Translations under genes and position numbers: made by a program
The notes under the pieces: model-generated
What the model saw: the letters and a program-made list of their open reading frames with translations, nothing else
Databases searched by the model: none
What the model was told of the DNA's origin: nothing
Assembly: GCA_000222875.2 (NCBI GenBank)
Contig: AFRD01000058.1
Coordinates: 45,616-109,615 of the forward strand
DNA: 64,000 nt
Direction of reading: 5' to 3'
DNA from: Periglandula ipomoeae IasaF13
Taxonomy: Eukaryota > Ascomycota > Sordariomycetes > Hypocreales > Clavicipitaceae
Part shown: in pieces, positions 33,940-47,500 of the stretch
Layout: every line of letters begins with the position of its first letter
How positions within the stretch are numbered: the stretch's first letter is position 1

Positions 33940-35236
33940 TGTATCGAAACCACAGATATATCCACGTCTCAAAGTCACTCTGTTGTTTTCGCAACAGGCG
34001 CCCAGTCGTACCACAGGAGAGCAAGACGAGAGAAGTTGGAGGAAGGTCAAGATTACGAGGCCGTGCCGGCTTTTCCTTCTTCACGGAAGGAAACAGATGT
34101 CGAATATCTCTACGGCAATTCGTTTGTCAACTTCTGGATCAATAAAGCCTTGGCTATCGGCTTCACCACGGGCATTGTCTCTGCATATCGAGGGATGGCA
34201 TGCTGAAGAAGCTGAACAAGATGGAACGCAAGGAACAAAAGCTACGGTTTCTCGGGTTGGCGAAGGAATGATTCCATTTCAAGTGCGACACATTCCTCAG
34301 GGGCCGCTAAAAGAAGCAATGGTGAGAGCTGGGCAGGGCGGTAATGTGAGCACAATGAGGGCATGCCGAGGCGCACGGGGGCAGCATCGTGTGAGACATT
34401 GAAATTAAGCCTGAACCCGCGATGACGGATTGCCCTTGAGGGAGCCAAGAGACGAGCGACGCTTGTGAGATGTACATATTGTCGAGAAAGGGGTTGGATT
34501 GTATGGCGATATTCAGACTTGGCAAATGTCGTGATGAAAGCAGGGCATCAGGCATGGGAGTCGGCAAGGGCAACTCCATCGTCGCATCTCGTACATTGTC
34601 GGGTCATCAATGCAGGATCTCGGCTATCGCAGCTCGGACCCAAATTGATGATGAAGGACTGAAGCGGAGAGTTCCTTGTGGACTGAGCATAGTTTGTGAG
34701 GAGTCATTCTGTTACGTACTCATCATGATGCTAGATCGCGACGCAGATGGTCGATGAGCCATGACGGTGCCTGAGAGGAGCAAAGTGGATAGAGCCCGGT
34801 TGCGTGTGCGCATGCAGGCGATGGGAAGGAGCTAGGCGCGGCAGGCCAATGGGCGGTGGCGTGCAGTGCCTGGAGCCTGGCTTGATGCAACTGCTGCTGC
34901 AGGGATCACTAAAACGGCCGGGGCCATAGCAGCCTTACGCTGGGTCGCTTACTGCGCGTCACGCTGGACTGCCTTGGGCCTTAGTGCTTCTGCCCCTCTA
35001 TGACTCACCGTCATTCACCACAACTGTGAGAGTGAGGGGCGAATCCCATGGTGGGGTCAAGCCCAGTCGAGATGCTCGACAGAAAAAAAAGTCGCCTGCC
35101 GCACCACTTGAAATTTTTAGATAAGATAGCGCTGCTCGACCGTCAGCTTTCACCGACACAAAACCTCTCAATCCAAGCAGAACGCCATTGCATGGACAAG
35201 GACAAGAACACAATTCAACCAGTCAACCTTGCAATC
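33940..35236. other. Intergenic region upstream of rio1
   Basis: About 1.3 kb. No gene recognised; short plus-strand open frames at 33851-34402 and 34465-34757 overlap the protease 5' end or lack features. The frame of rio1 is open from 35048. Confidence 0.45.
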
Positions 35237-36971
35237 ATGCCTGAAGATACACCCGCAGCCGCCTCACCGGCGGCCCCTCACGAGCCTCCATTCACATACA
35301 CAGCCAACCAAGGCTACGTCGAGCCCGCACACGAAGTTCCTCCAGAAGTCCGGATGCCCCGCGGTGCCCCTCACCCAGAAGAATACAACGAAGACGATGA
35401 AGACCTAGACGACATTTTCCAAGACGACGACGATGTCGACGAGGAGGAATGGACAGGCGGGGACGCCAGAGACTTGACCAAAACCTACAACCGACAACGC
35501 CAGCTCAACGATAACACAAATGGAGGGGCTGCTCTACCCCGTTCAAATCAGCAGAAGCCCACGGCAAACACATTCGCTAGTGTAGACGACCAAGTCGCCA
35601 CGCTCTCAAAACATGCTGCCAAGATCCGCCTCGACACCGTCAAGCAGAGCGAAGAGAAGGATAAGGACAAGGCCGACCGCGCCACGAGCGAACAGGTGTT
35701 GAATCAACGGACTCGTATGATTCTACTGCAGATGATCAACCGTGGATTCGTGAGCGAAATCCATGGCGCCATCAGCACAGGCAAGGAAGCCAACGTCTAC
35801 AGCGCCGTATTAATAGACGACAAGACGGGCGATGTAATCCAAAAGGCCATCAAGGTTTACAAGACGGCCATTCTCGTCTTTAAGGATCGAGAGAGATATA
35901 TCACCGGCGAGCACAGATTCAAGGGTGGATTCGACAAGGGAAACAATCGCAAGATGGTCAAGCTGTGGGCAGAGAAGGAGTTTCGCAACTTGAGGCGAAT
36001 CTACAATGCTGGCATTCCCTGCCCGGAACCCATCACTTTGAAGTTGCACGTTCTGGTGATGGGTTTCCTTGGTGACAAGAAAGGCTGGGCATACCCTCGA
36101 CTTCGAGACGCAGTCCTGACAGGCGATGATGTCGAGCAGCAATGGAGGAGTTTGTATCTTCAACTTCTTGGTGTCATGCGCAAGATGTATCAAGTATGTC
36201 GATTAGTACACGCCGATCTGAGCGAGTACAACATTCTCTACCACAAGGGCCTGCTGTACATCATTGATGTGTCACAGAGCGTGGAGCCCGACCATCCCTG
36301 GTCTCTCGAGTTTCTGCGTATGGATATCAAGAACGTCGGGGACTTCTTCCGCCGCAAGGGTGTAGATACCTTGTCCGACCGCACCATCTTCAACTTCATC
36401 ACCGCCCCAGAAGGTCCTTCAGAGGAGCCTGGTGTCAGCGGAACACTGGAAAAGCTGTATAAAACGTGCGAAACCGCCGCTGATGACGATGAAGCTGCCG
36501 CCGCGCTGGAAGTCGACAACGAGGTGTTTCGAAACCAGTACATCCCGCAAACACTAGAACAAGTTTACAACATTGAAAAGGATGCCCAGAAATTGAAGGA
36601 GGGAGAGGGTAACGACTTGGTCTACAAGAATTTGCTTGCAGACCAAGTTGTTCAACCCAAGGCCGACGGGGAAGATGCCGAAGCATCAGATTCGGATGAC
36701 TCGGATGACGGCGTCAGCTTATCCAGCGATGAGTCTGGTGATGAGAGTCGATTCGAAAAGGGTCCCCCCAGAGGCCGCAAGTTCCAAGACAAGGAGGAGA
36801 AGAAGGTTCGTGTCTCTATCCCATGCGCATGACATTGCAATGAACTGAACTAACACGTAGCAGCAACACAAGCAAGCCGTCAAAGAAGCTAGACGCGAAA
36901 AACAAAAGACCAAGATGCCCAAGCATCTCAAGAAGAAGCTTGTGTCGAGCACGTCAAGACGCAAGAAGTGA
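35237..36971 (+). CDS. rio1: Atypical serine kinase RIO1
   Basis: Exons 35237-36805 and 36861-36971, about 559 residues. RIO1 is an atypical kinase/ATPase of late 40S ribosome maturation in the cytoplasm. The N-terminus is acidic (EDDEDLDDIFQDDDDVDEEE). The RIO domain covers roughly residues 150-400: ISTGKEANVYSAV (ATP loop), AIKVYK (Lys), LVHADLSEYNILY (catalytic loop) and YIIDVSQSVEPDHP (metal-binding IDVSQ). The C-terminus is acidic, then very basic (KMPKHLKKKLVSS) in exon 2, as in orthologues. The intron starts with GTTCGT, less usual, and ends ACGTAG. In-frame ATGs at 35048 and 35192 could also start translation; 35237 gives the family-like MPEDTPAAASPAAPHEPPFT. The frame is intact. Confidence 0.93.
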
Positions 36972-37381
36972 GCGGGACATTCAATGATGGACGAAAAGAC
37001 TCATAAAAAATAAAAATAAAAAATAAAAGAAAGCCATGCTGGCTAGGGTTCTGCACTTCAGAGAAATAAGTCGGATGATGAGCCTTCACAGTCGTGTCTA
37101 GTTCAGATGTGTTTATCGCCTGCAAAGAGGCGTGTAACCTCCTGAACGGGTGCGATCTGATCTCGTCCCAAGGGGCGAAAAGATGATCAAAGAGAGCGCT
37201 GACGACTTATGAAAAATGTGGATACGAATCTTAGATATGAATACATGGCCGTCTCATGCTACTTGAGCACGAGACTTAATTCCGACATGATGCAACGTGA
37301 CGCCCGCTCCGATATACCAAGCCAAATCAATTTATCCAAATTCCCAACGTGAAAACACCCGCTAAATGAACACTGTCTTTA
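36972..37381. other. Intergenic region between convergent genes
   Basis: 410 bp with an A-rich repeat AAAAATAAAAATAAAAAAT-like around 37004-37030, probably 3' UTR. No gene. Confidence 0.5.
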
Positions 37382-40025
37382 TCAAAAATAAAACTGTTGC
37401 TGTGGTTGTCCCGGCGGTGGCTGGGGTATGAAGTCAAAGTTCATGACATCGACATTTGCGTTCCATGGGTCGGGGGATTCTGTGCGGTGTTAGTATAAAT
37501 CTATGGAAAGGGGAGAAGCAGACTTGCCACCCCAGATCGAATCGTAGAGGTCCATGGGCGCCATGAGTTGGGTTTGATCGACGGTCAAACCTGGCAAGCC
37601 GTCGAGACCCATATTGACGGGTAGTGGTTGCGCAGATTGTAATCTGCACTCTTGTCAGTTTGAGGACTATGACAGAACTGTTGCTCAACTTACCCAGAAA
37701 AGTCTTGCAATGATGCACCATTTTGCATCTCGGCCATGGCGAGCGCGGCATCCTTATGAGGATCACTGCTCTGTGGTCCACCGGGAATCTGGGGATTCAG
37801 ACCAGAGCCGTTCTGACTGCTCATCATGAATGGCGGCAGAGGTGTGCGAGTGCCGCTTCCCCCGGCGGACGAGTCGCCTTCGCGTTTGAGAGCTGAGCCT
37901 ATGACGGTTCCGTGCTCGTAAATGTTTTTCAGTGCCGTGAGCGCACGCCATAGCGGACCGGATAGTTCGATATCCTTTTCGCTCACTGCGATATGAGGTT
38001 CAGGGGAGCTAGCTTCCTTGGCTGCAGTGGCAGAAAGCGCAGCAATTAAGTCGCCCTGCAACTGTCGGATTTCGGGATCCGCCTTGGTCTCGCATAGGAT
38101 CCCAAGGAGGAGAGCTGACGAGAGTCCGTGATAGGTAAATGCCCAGCTTCGAGTTGGAATGACGGACAGCTGATGCATGGCCAGGAACATTCGTACAGTC
38201 TCGGTCAGGTTATCCTTGCATCGGTCGGCCAGCTCCTTTTTCTGCTTGGGATCAAAGGTGCAGGTCCTCTTTAGTGCGGGCCGACACGCAACGGAAATGA
38301 CAAAGGATGTGTGAAGACGGATGGCGAAATACTGCAGACGGTGCAATGCTGTTTTGCACTTGTCTTTGTCTTGCATGTGCGGCAAGGATCGTCGACGCAG
38401 GTTTTCGACAGCCTCGCAGTTGTCTACGATTTGGCCGTACGACGATGTGACGGTAGCATCGGGGTTGAGACGTCGAGAGATGATTTCGATGAGGTGGTAC
38501 ATCATTTCGAGATATGTATACTTGTCGGCTGCTACCTCGAGACTGACTGGTATGTCGCAGCTGGGAAAATTGGTCATTGGGCAGCTGAACCGTTGTTAGC
38601 TTTGAACGCCTAAATAGCAGTGAGAATGACTTGCCGGTCGAATGACAGAGAGGTAAGAGTATCGTGCCAGACACATGTCCACCACAGCTTTCTGCGAATC
38701 ATTTCTTTCGCTTTGGCGTCTGACGACATGCTGTCTCAGCCCTCCACGCTGGTCGTTGCGCGATGCAGACCCAAAGACTGCGCCAGTCGGCATGTAAGTC
38801 CTGTCAATGCCCAAGAAGCCTCCGCCTTCATATCATTCAAAAGCACGAAACTAGTAAGAAGCAATGCTTGGATGGAGTGAAAAGAGGGCCTGACAGTTTT
38901 TAGCTCATGCCTTGTAACGATGAGAGACTGGCATACCTCAGCAAGAAATTGCCCAACCGCAAAAAGTGAAATGAGATTTGTATATATCTCTGTGAATCGC
39001 GAGTGCGGATATGATAGGGCGATTCGTGATATTGTGAACCGACGGCCAACACTGCAAATAGAATGGCGAGCCATGACGCGGCTACAGGGCGAGAGGATCT
39101 GAAAGTGCTGGAGGCGTTTCGTGATCGGTCCTCGAGATAGATCATGAGTTTAGATTCAAAATCGTCGATATCATACACAAAGCCCCAGAACGGCTGAGGA
39201 ATCTCCTTGTACGTGCGGAATAATCTATGAGATGTTAGCGACCGATGTGAGGGGTGCTACAAGGGGCTGCACGTACTTCATAACTTCGCGATCAGATGGC
39301 AATTCGGCGGATATATCCTGGGCAAGGCGGTGCAAATGCTGCGACGACATAAGTGGAAATGGTGCTGAAGTATCGAGACCAAGAATGGATCGCATGTCTC
39401 GCCGAATATCAACGCTATCATTCTTCTCATTTGGTGATGACTGCTCTCGGAGTAAAGCCGGGATGCTGTTTTGACCTAGGTAGCGATCTCCGACAGACTC
39501 AGTCTCATCCAGGGTAGTCGATATGCCTAAAAAATTGAAGTTAGAAAGTGTCTTTTCATGATCACAAATGTTCTTGATTACATACCTATGGTTCTTGGCC
39601 AACTGTCCCCGCGTTCAGACTTTCGGCTTTCATCGCGACCATCAGAAAATGAACGCGCTCGCTTTCGGGATTGGCCGTTCTGCGCCGAAGGTGCATTTTT
39701 GTTTGCAGATGATCGATTCGGCTTATATGAGCATAGTTGAGGGTGCTCTCTCTTCACACAATTCTCACACGGCTGCTTGTTGTCGCATTTCACCTTGCGC
39801 TGCCGACAGGGCCAGCATGCGGTGCCTGCAGGATTCCGTTAGCCATGCAGCTGACATGAGACTGCGCCTGTCACAGAGCAATGCTTTCTCCTGCTGAAAA
39901 ATGAATCATGGCCAGAGGTACATACCATATCGCACTTTGCGATGAGAGTGGATGATGCGACTCGCCTCCTCTGGGGTCAGCTCTTTAATGGGAATTGCTT
40001 CGTCAGGTTCGGCAGACTCGGACAT
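37382..40025 (-). pseudogene. Zn2Cys6 transcription factor with an in-frame TGA and a one-base insertion
   Basis: Eight exons: 40025-39926, 39825-39586, 39526-39277, 39224-38937, 38889-38631, 38584-37694, 37643-37528 and 37479-37382. The zinc cluster reads ACWPCRQRKVKCDNKQPCEN, then CVKREHPQLC, six Cys. The fungal-specific domain includes EIPQPFWGFVYDIDDF, SQYHESPYHIRTRDSQRYIQ, LLLTSFVLLNDMKAEASWAL, TCRLAQSLGLHR and RRKLWWTCVWHDTLTSLSFD. TGA at 38736-38738 (codon 344) falls between SLGLHRATTSVEG and DSMSSDAKAKEM. At the start of exon 6 one base too many (CCC for CC, 38580-38582) is needed to reach MTNFPSCDIPVSLEV; with that change all exon phases agree to the final stop. The intron 37527-37480 has a GC donor (GCAAGT). 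Target genes unknown. Confidence 0.78.
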
Positions 40026-40668
40026 GACGCAGGCGACACGACTGAAATCGAGAAGCGCCTCAGGCCCTGCAGTGAAACAATCCTCGCTTGCGCAATTGAG
40101 ATAAAGGGCGCTGTTGGCCGTGCAAGTGACAGGCTCTGTTCAGTTGGTTATGGCGAACAACATGAGGAACGCCGAACACCGAGAACTCATTCGACGGGGA
40201 GATGGGAGTTGGTTGCAGAGCGGAGCTTTTCTGGAGTGGGGTGCCGCTATTCATACTGTGAATTCAGTGCCAATTGAGCGATGACGCACAGTGTTTTCGC
40301 CTCAAGAGTGCTTACCTGCGACCCACTGCCGGCACCTGGCAGTTGTCAGCTTCAACCGCCAGCTGCCCCGCACTGGCAACGGCCGACATAGGACCCTTGA
40401 CCAGTCACTATTACAGCTGCCGGTGGCATCACGTGGATGTAAATGAGCCCAGTCCTCACTGTTTCCAAAGCATCTACTGGTGTGGCCCAAATCTCCAAGG
40501 ACCACTTCCCGCCCTCCACCTCTTTAGCGTCGAGAGGCGAGTGCCACCAATCGTTCGTCCAGTCTCAGCCGCCCTGTGTTGTATCAGACGGTGATATTGC
40601 TTTACACTTGCTTTTGCTCGTCTTTGCTGGTATTGATTACATGGCAAAGCTTGCTTTACTCGTGCCCA
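40026..40668. other. Divergent intergenic region between the Zn2Cys6 gene and the RdRP gene
   Basis: 643 bp, no gene recognised. It should hold both promoters. Confidence 0.5.
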
Positions 40669-43600
40669 ATGGAACGGAAGAGGATGTCAGCAGACGCCTC
40701 CCCCCGTTCCAAACGAGCCAGATGCCAGTCCAGTCAAGAGTTATCTGAGACCTACAACAGTATCGATGCGATTCCATCGAGATCGAAATCTAGTCCACGA
40801 GTAGCACGAGGGAGTTCTGTTATTGACGCAGCTGACAGCGCAACTCTTTTATTTGCGGGATCCTCACCTTCTAGGCCTGACTCGTCATTTTCGTCGACTA
40901 CAGTTCCGTCGCGAAATACTTCATTTTCTACCACAGAAAACACCCCGGCTACATCGTCAAAAAACACTTCATTTTCGACAAATTATTCCACAGACGCAGA
41001 GGATGATCAATCGGAATATTTCAGCACTGCCGAAAACTTGAGCGATTCGGACAGAACTTTTAGCGGGTCCTCGTGTGATCCCTAAGCATTTTGAGAAAAG
41101 ACTGAATTCCGTTTTTCGTAAGAAGCCCCAAAGCTTGATGAAAGTAAGATTAACTAATGGATATCATAAATATAGCCAGATTCTCAGATGGAAGTTTTAA
41201 TGATGCACCATTGGCTGTCGTTTGGGAGGTCACACGGCATGCTCTGCATTGTGACGTAGAGCTAGAAACAGCTAATATACACTACGACAGCAACGTTGCT
41301 CTTTGGAAAAATCACTCAAATATAGCGAAGCACAAAGTCTTCAGTGACAAACGGCGTCCACAGCCTACATGTGATAAAACCTGGGACGCCGCATTGACAA
41401 CCTTTCAGTGGCAAAATCAGGCAGTAGTTTTGTCGGGCACGTTTGTTCCTAATGACCGTCGCGATGGGCCCTTCTTCCATCTTAAATTCGATCCGTTACA
41501 TTTAGAGAAGCCAAATCGCCGGAACAGGCGATTTGGATCAGATCGCTTTTTACAATTATTTACTACCGTCATTCACTGACATTCAGAGGATCACCGAGTG
41601 CCAAGCGCCCGAAGTGCCAGATTACATCGAAAGCTGGTTGACAGGAAGGAAGCATTACTTTCTAGGCCGTCAGTGGTGCGTCTTCTTCTGCAAAGAGGAC
41701 AAAGTCAAAAACCAGAAACGCAAGAGGGCCAAGACAGCCAGAGACGAAAAGCGGAAGATAGTTTGGTACAAAATCTTCTTCTTTGCCTGTGATGGAGACA
41801 GCTTTCGCAGGAGCCCTGACGGATTGCTCCCAACACTTGAGGCTGCAGTCCTCCATCGAAGACAAAGGGTCAATCTGGAGCAGATGATCAACTGGGCCAT
41901 CGGAGATCTTCACAAATCAACACAGCAGCTGGTCAAGCTTTTCTCACGAATATCTCTTAGTAAGTTGTTCTCTTCCTCCGTCAGACAGGCGCCCTAATCT
42001 TCTTTGACTGGCCCCGCACTGAGACGTAATTCTAGGCCTCACTGATACCGTCGCTACGGTTGTCTTGGAGAAACATCAAATTTACCATTACAGCGAAGAC
42101 ATTGGCGGCAAAACACCCATGAACGATGGAATTGGCCAGCTCTCCGAAAGTCTGGCGAGGAAAATTGCTCATCAACTTGGTCTCACGTCCGTGCCGAGCG
42201 CCTTCCAAGCCCGTTTCGGAGGTGCAAAGGGGGTGTGGATAGTAGATCGAAATACACCGCCGCCTCTCGAGTGTGATGACTGGATTGCCACGTATCCATC
42301 GCAGAGAAAATGGGACTGTGACCAGGACGATATCGCACATCGCACTTTCGAAGTGAACAAACATTCTGGAGGTGAAATCTGCTTCACTTAATCTACAGTC
42401 CATACCTTTGCTCGAGGCACAAGCCTTAAATCCGACTTCCATGCGGAAAACCTTGGCAAAGCACCTCCGTGCGACTCTCCAAGATGACTTGTCGAAGCTA
42501 CATAATGCAATGACTAGCCCCGTGGAGTTACGTGACTGGTTGAAGCGAGCTAGCGGCTCATCAATCATGGATGATTCACAGCCACAAGAGCCTTTAGGTG
42601 GCCTTTTTCGACGGATCGAGGATACTGTGGCTTGGATGGCAGATCATGGCTTCCGCCCCAGAACCAACGAGTTTATGAAGAACGACTGTCTTAAGTTGGG
42701 CGACCAGCGCGCAGAGGCACTTCTTGGTAAAATGAACATAGATGTTCCTTGCTCCGCTTGGTTGCTGATGGTCGTTGACTTCTCTGGGACTTTGGCTGAG
42801 GATGAAGTACATCTACCTTTCTCGACAAAATTTGAAGTGGACGGTTTCTGCGACACCCTGTTGGAAGACATGGACGTCTTAGTCGGTCGAGTGCCGGCGT
42901 ATCTACCAACGGATATCCAAAGAGTGAAGGTGGTGTCGAACCCGCGCCTCCGACACCTCAAGGATGTGATTGTCTTCCCCATCAAAGGCAAGACACCGCT
43001 GGCAGACAAGCTTTCTGGTGGAGATTATGATGGAGACACGGCGTGGGTTTGTTGGGATCAAGACATAGTTCAAAATTTTCGCAACGCCCCCATGCCTGCT
43101 GAGAATGTCGACCTTGTGAAGCTGGGCTATGTTCGGAAGCTCGATTTTCCCATGACCCGACTTCAAAGGGGACATAAAGATCATGCAGACATTTGCGCTG
43201 AGTTTTTACACCAAGGAATCTCTTTCAACTTGAAACCATCCCTTTTGGGTATATGCACCAGGTACAAGGAAGACTACTGTCTCAATAAAGGCAGCGTTAC
43301 ATCACAGAAGATCATAAGAATGAGCACACTTCTGAGCCTGCTTGTAGATCAGCCCAAGCAGGGATACCTATTCACACAAGATGACTGGAGGGAGTATCGG
43401 CGACGTGAACAGCTGCCGCAGTCTCTCCTCGAAGGACCAAGCGGCACGCCAGTCCGAAAATCGAACCACATTCTGGATTACCTACAAAGTATTGCCGAGT
43501 CTGTAGTAGACGAATTCAAAAGGCGGTTGAGAGAAGTCCTCCAAACCTCCACGCACCAGTGGTATGATGCACACCTAACCCACAAATTCAACTATTACGA

Positions 43601-44111
43601 TGAACGCCACGGGTCGGAGTCAGATTGGATCAGGCTGAGAAGCAAACTTCAGCACGACATTGACCTCCTTGCAAACAAGTGGTTCTCAAAGCCTCGTTGC
43701 AGTGAAGACGAGACGTTTTTGGATCAAGTGAGCGAGTTTCACGCCCTGTGGCAACAGATCCAACCCCTCGATGAGTTGAAGTCCTCCAAGTTCATTCAGA
43801 CGCTGCTCGATGATGGAAACAAGAATTATCAATCAAGTACCTGGGAGCTTTTGAAAGCCTCGTTTGCCTTCAAGCGACTTCAAAAGACACAGACCGTGTT
43901 TGTGTGGCGGATGGCCGGGCTACAGCTTGGGTATATGAAGCTGCAAATGTCCCCTGACCGCTATGCAGGAATGACGCCGGAGATGTACGCAGCGATGAGG
44001 CCAGATAAAAAGTACGTGGCAAGACTGCAGGCAAGACGCATGGGAGCCATAGACGAAATGGAATTGGATGTGTCAGCCGAAGGGGATGGATTGGATATTG
44101 ATGATGATTGA
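40669..44111 (+). pseudogene. QDE-1-type cellular RNA-dependent RNA polymerase with three one-base frame breaks
   Basis: Exons about 40669-41117, 41176-41959 and 42036-44111. Cellular RdRPs make dsRNA from aberrant or transgene RNA for quelling/RNAi. The N-terminus is Ser/Thr-rich; then SDGSFNDAPLAVVWEVTRHA, ESWLTGRKHYFLGRQW, DIGGKTPMNDGIGQLSESLA, VPSAFQARFGGAKGVWIVD, YPSQRKWDCD, and the catalytic LSGGDYDGDTAWVCWDQD (DYDGD at about 43021-43035). Frame breaks: within TTTT at 41058-41061, TTT at 41559-41561 and AAA at 42359-42361. Removing one base at each gives exact phase agreement through both introns to the stop at 44109-44111. No nonsense codon is seen otherwise. The C-terminal 579 codons, with the catalytic loop, are open. 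Start uncertain: ATG 40669 or 40684. Confidence 0.8.
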
Positions 44112-44510
44112 TGACAATCGCATGATGAATCAATCAGTGGGATATTTTGGACTGCTGACATGTCGCTCGACATACCCGGAGCAACGCCCTCGATATGGCG
44201 TTCGTAGGCATCAGATTCAGCTTGGTACGTATATCACTTCTCCGCTGGCGTAGGCCACTTGACACCTCTCCCTTTCCCATGCTGACGGCCCTATAGTATG
44301 TGTACAATTGCGCGACAGATCTTACGTAGACCGCATCATCGTCTTGCAAGGATATGGATAGACAGCAGGGATAGAAGATAGACTCGTATTCTAATTAACT
44401 CATTACTACATTATGCAGGCAAGCGACCGATACTAACCCTTCCAGAACACCCAACCATGGTATACCCTTCATTTCAACTTGCAATCATTCATTGAGAGCG
44501 TTCCTCTACA
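44112..44510. other. Intergenic region between convergent genes
   Basis: 399 bp between the RdRP and ATRR stop codons. Nothing recognised. Confidence 0.5.
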
Positions 44511-47500
44511 CTACGCCGTGACGGCAGGCTCATCTCTCGGCTCTATCAACAACTCGTTCACAGCAACATGCTCAGGCTGCGTCACAGCGTACAAGATGGC
44601 ACCGGCAATATCCTCTGCATCAAGAACCTTGGCACCAGTCGGCTCGCCGTACTTCTTGAGGGCCTCCGCATCAGTCGAGATGTTCAACAAGCCAGTGTCC
44701 ACGTTTCCGGGCTGGATGGTTGTAACACGAAGTCCGGAACCGACAGTCTCCAGTCTTAAACTTCGAAGGGTGGCTTCGACAAAGAATTTGCTGGCGGAGT
44801 AGACGCCCAAGCCAGGGAAGGCAGCTCGGCCAGCGTCGGAGGAAATGGCAACGATGTGCCCCGTCTTTCGCTCCAGGAAGCTGGGGAGCGTGGTGGACAA
44901 GCAGTGCAGCAGGCCCTTGCAGTTGATGTCGACGGTTCGCTCCCACTCGTCTGCCTGGCAATTGGCCATCATGGTGAAGTACATGACACCCGCACAGCTA
45001 ACGAGAATGTCGATGGGACCAAGCTTCTCAACCGTTGTATCCACGAGCGACTGCACTTGCTCTTTGCTTGAGACGTCTGTCTTGTGAATGAGGATCTTGC
45101 CGGCTGAAGAAGACAGCTTGGCCTTGACCTTTTCGAGCTCATCAGTGCGACGGGCTGCGAGGACAATGTGGGCTCCTTCTCCAGCAAGCTTGGCGGCAAC
45201 GGCGGCGCCAATTCCGGAAGATGCACCAGTGATGACTACAACACGACCGGCTAGACGACCCTGCTTGGCGGTGTGGACGCCATTGACCTTGAGGCGCAAA
45301 GGTGGGCGAGGCAGCCAACCGCGGGCGAAAAAGTGGCGTGCATAAGTCTCCCAGAGGTTCCTGTCGATCTTGGGGCGCGAAACACCGTACAAGTCCAGTG
45401 CAGGCTGGGTGGCACCGTCATCGAGAATGGTCACCAGTTCAAGAGTATCAACAGTCGGCATACCACCACGGAGAATGCCGACGGTGAATGGATCGTCGCC
45501 GCCTCGGCCAGAGCCACGCTTCTCCTTCCAAAGAGCCACCCAATCATCCCAGGGGAGTCTCTTTGTGGGATAGCCGAGAGCCTCCAGGTTCTGGAAGACG
45601 TTCTCGGCTGTGACGGGTTTTGGATCACCCAAATGGTAGAGCTTCTGCTTTGTGCATGGGTGATTTGCGAGAGTGACAATGGCCTGGCTTACAAAGTCGA
45701 CGGGCGTCATTTCCGCCAACCAGCCGTCTACCTGAGGGGCGTATCCAAGATGGAGAGACTCAATAATCAAGGCGTTCAAAAGATCGTAGGTGTTGGTAGC
45801 ACCAGTCACACTGTGACCACTGATCGTACCTGGTCGGTACACCTTGACATGCATGCCTCGTCGTCCGGCTTCGTAGACGAGCGTCTCCGCCACCCACTTG
45901 GTCTGGCCATAACCATCGGGAAGCTTAGTTGGCACATCCTTGATATCAAGCATGGCTTCCTCGGTCCAGGAAGTCTTAGATGGTGGCAAGACACCGTTGG
46001 TTGAGACATGGTGAACAGTGGCTCCTCCGCGAGCGGCCAGCCGCAGGATTTCTCGAGTACCTCCGACGTTGGCGTTTCGAAGAGCGGCGTAAGGGTATAC
46101 CAAGTTGACGGTAGCGGCGGCGTGCACAATGACATCAACTCTTGAGGCAAGCTCTGAAAAGGCCTCTGGTGAGAGACCAAGGCGGTTTCGGGCCAAGTTA
46201 CCGGGCACAACCTCCATTTGCTCAAGCATAGCATCGTTCCAAATACCTTGGTCAATCAAGTTCTTTCGAATTCGTGCAATACCAGCAGGACGGCAGTCAA
46301 AATTGGGGTCCGTGAATCGAATGAGACAGAGGATTTGAGCCGAGGTGCTCTCCAGAAGCGACTTGAGAAGGAAAGCACCAAGGTAACCCGTAGCACCAGT
46401 GAGCAGAATTGTTTCGGCATCGTTCAGACGACACATGGGCTTGCCGTCACCCTTGATGTCATCTGGAAGAGCAGCATCGGCAGCCAGGACAGCGGAGAGA
46501 TCGGCTTGCACTGCGGCAGTGTGGCCGTCTCTGGCGGCTCGTACAGCCTCCAGATGGCCCTCCAGGGTCGGAGTACCAGCAAGGGGTGCCAGAGGGACAG
46601 GGAAGCCAAAAGTTCTGGTCAAGCGACCGGCCAAATCGGCCAAGGTCAATGAATGACCACCCAAGTCGAAAAAGGTGTGGCTTTGTGAAATAGCGCTGGC
46701 GGGGATATTGAGGGACGCAGCCCACATCTTGATAATTGTGTCCATCTTGATTCTGGTATCCTTCTCCTTCTTGGCGTTGACGGTGGGCGTCTTTGGTGAT
46801 GGTGGCGGGGGCAGAACCTTTAGGTCAGTCTTGCCGGAGACATCGTGGGTGGGCAATGCATCGAGCTCAACCCACAGAGTGGGAATCATGTAGTGAGCGA
46901 GATGGTCGGAAAGCGCTCGACGGGCCACGGGACTGTAGCCGGACTCATCAATCACCAAAACAGTTCGGCTGCGAACCTCGCCTTTGTCGGGCACCACATA
47001 GGCCACCAATTGTTTGTCCAGGCCATCACCACGTGCGACAACAGCGCAAGCCCGAACGGCAAGGTGTTTGACGATTGTCGTTTCGACGGCGCCAGGTTGG
47101 ACGGTGTATCCACGAGTCTTGATCATACCGCCCACTCTGCCGGTGATCTCGAGCAGACCCGACGGGAAAATGCGCGCCATATCCCCAGTGCGGTACATTC
47201 GAGCGTCGACGGCAGTCGAGAAGGGATCCATTTGGAACGACTTGGCCGTCGTCTCTGGAAGATTCAGGTAACCGCGCGCCAGCATCTGGCCACCAACGTA
47301 CAATTCTCCGCTGGTGCCAACATCGACTCTGTTGCCAGCCTCGTCCAGGATGTAAATGGACTCGGGGTCCATTGGAGGACCGACTGGGCAGACGCGGGCT
47401 TCATAATCAATGAAAGTCTTGATATCGCCTGCAGCGACTTCGTGGGTCTCGCTAGCGCTGTACACGTTGAGCAATCGAACGGCGGGGAGCGCAGCAAACG

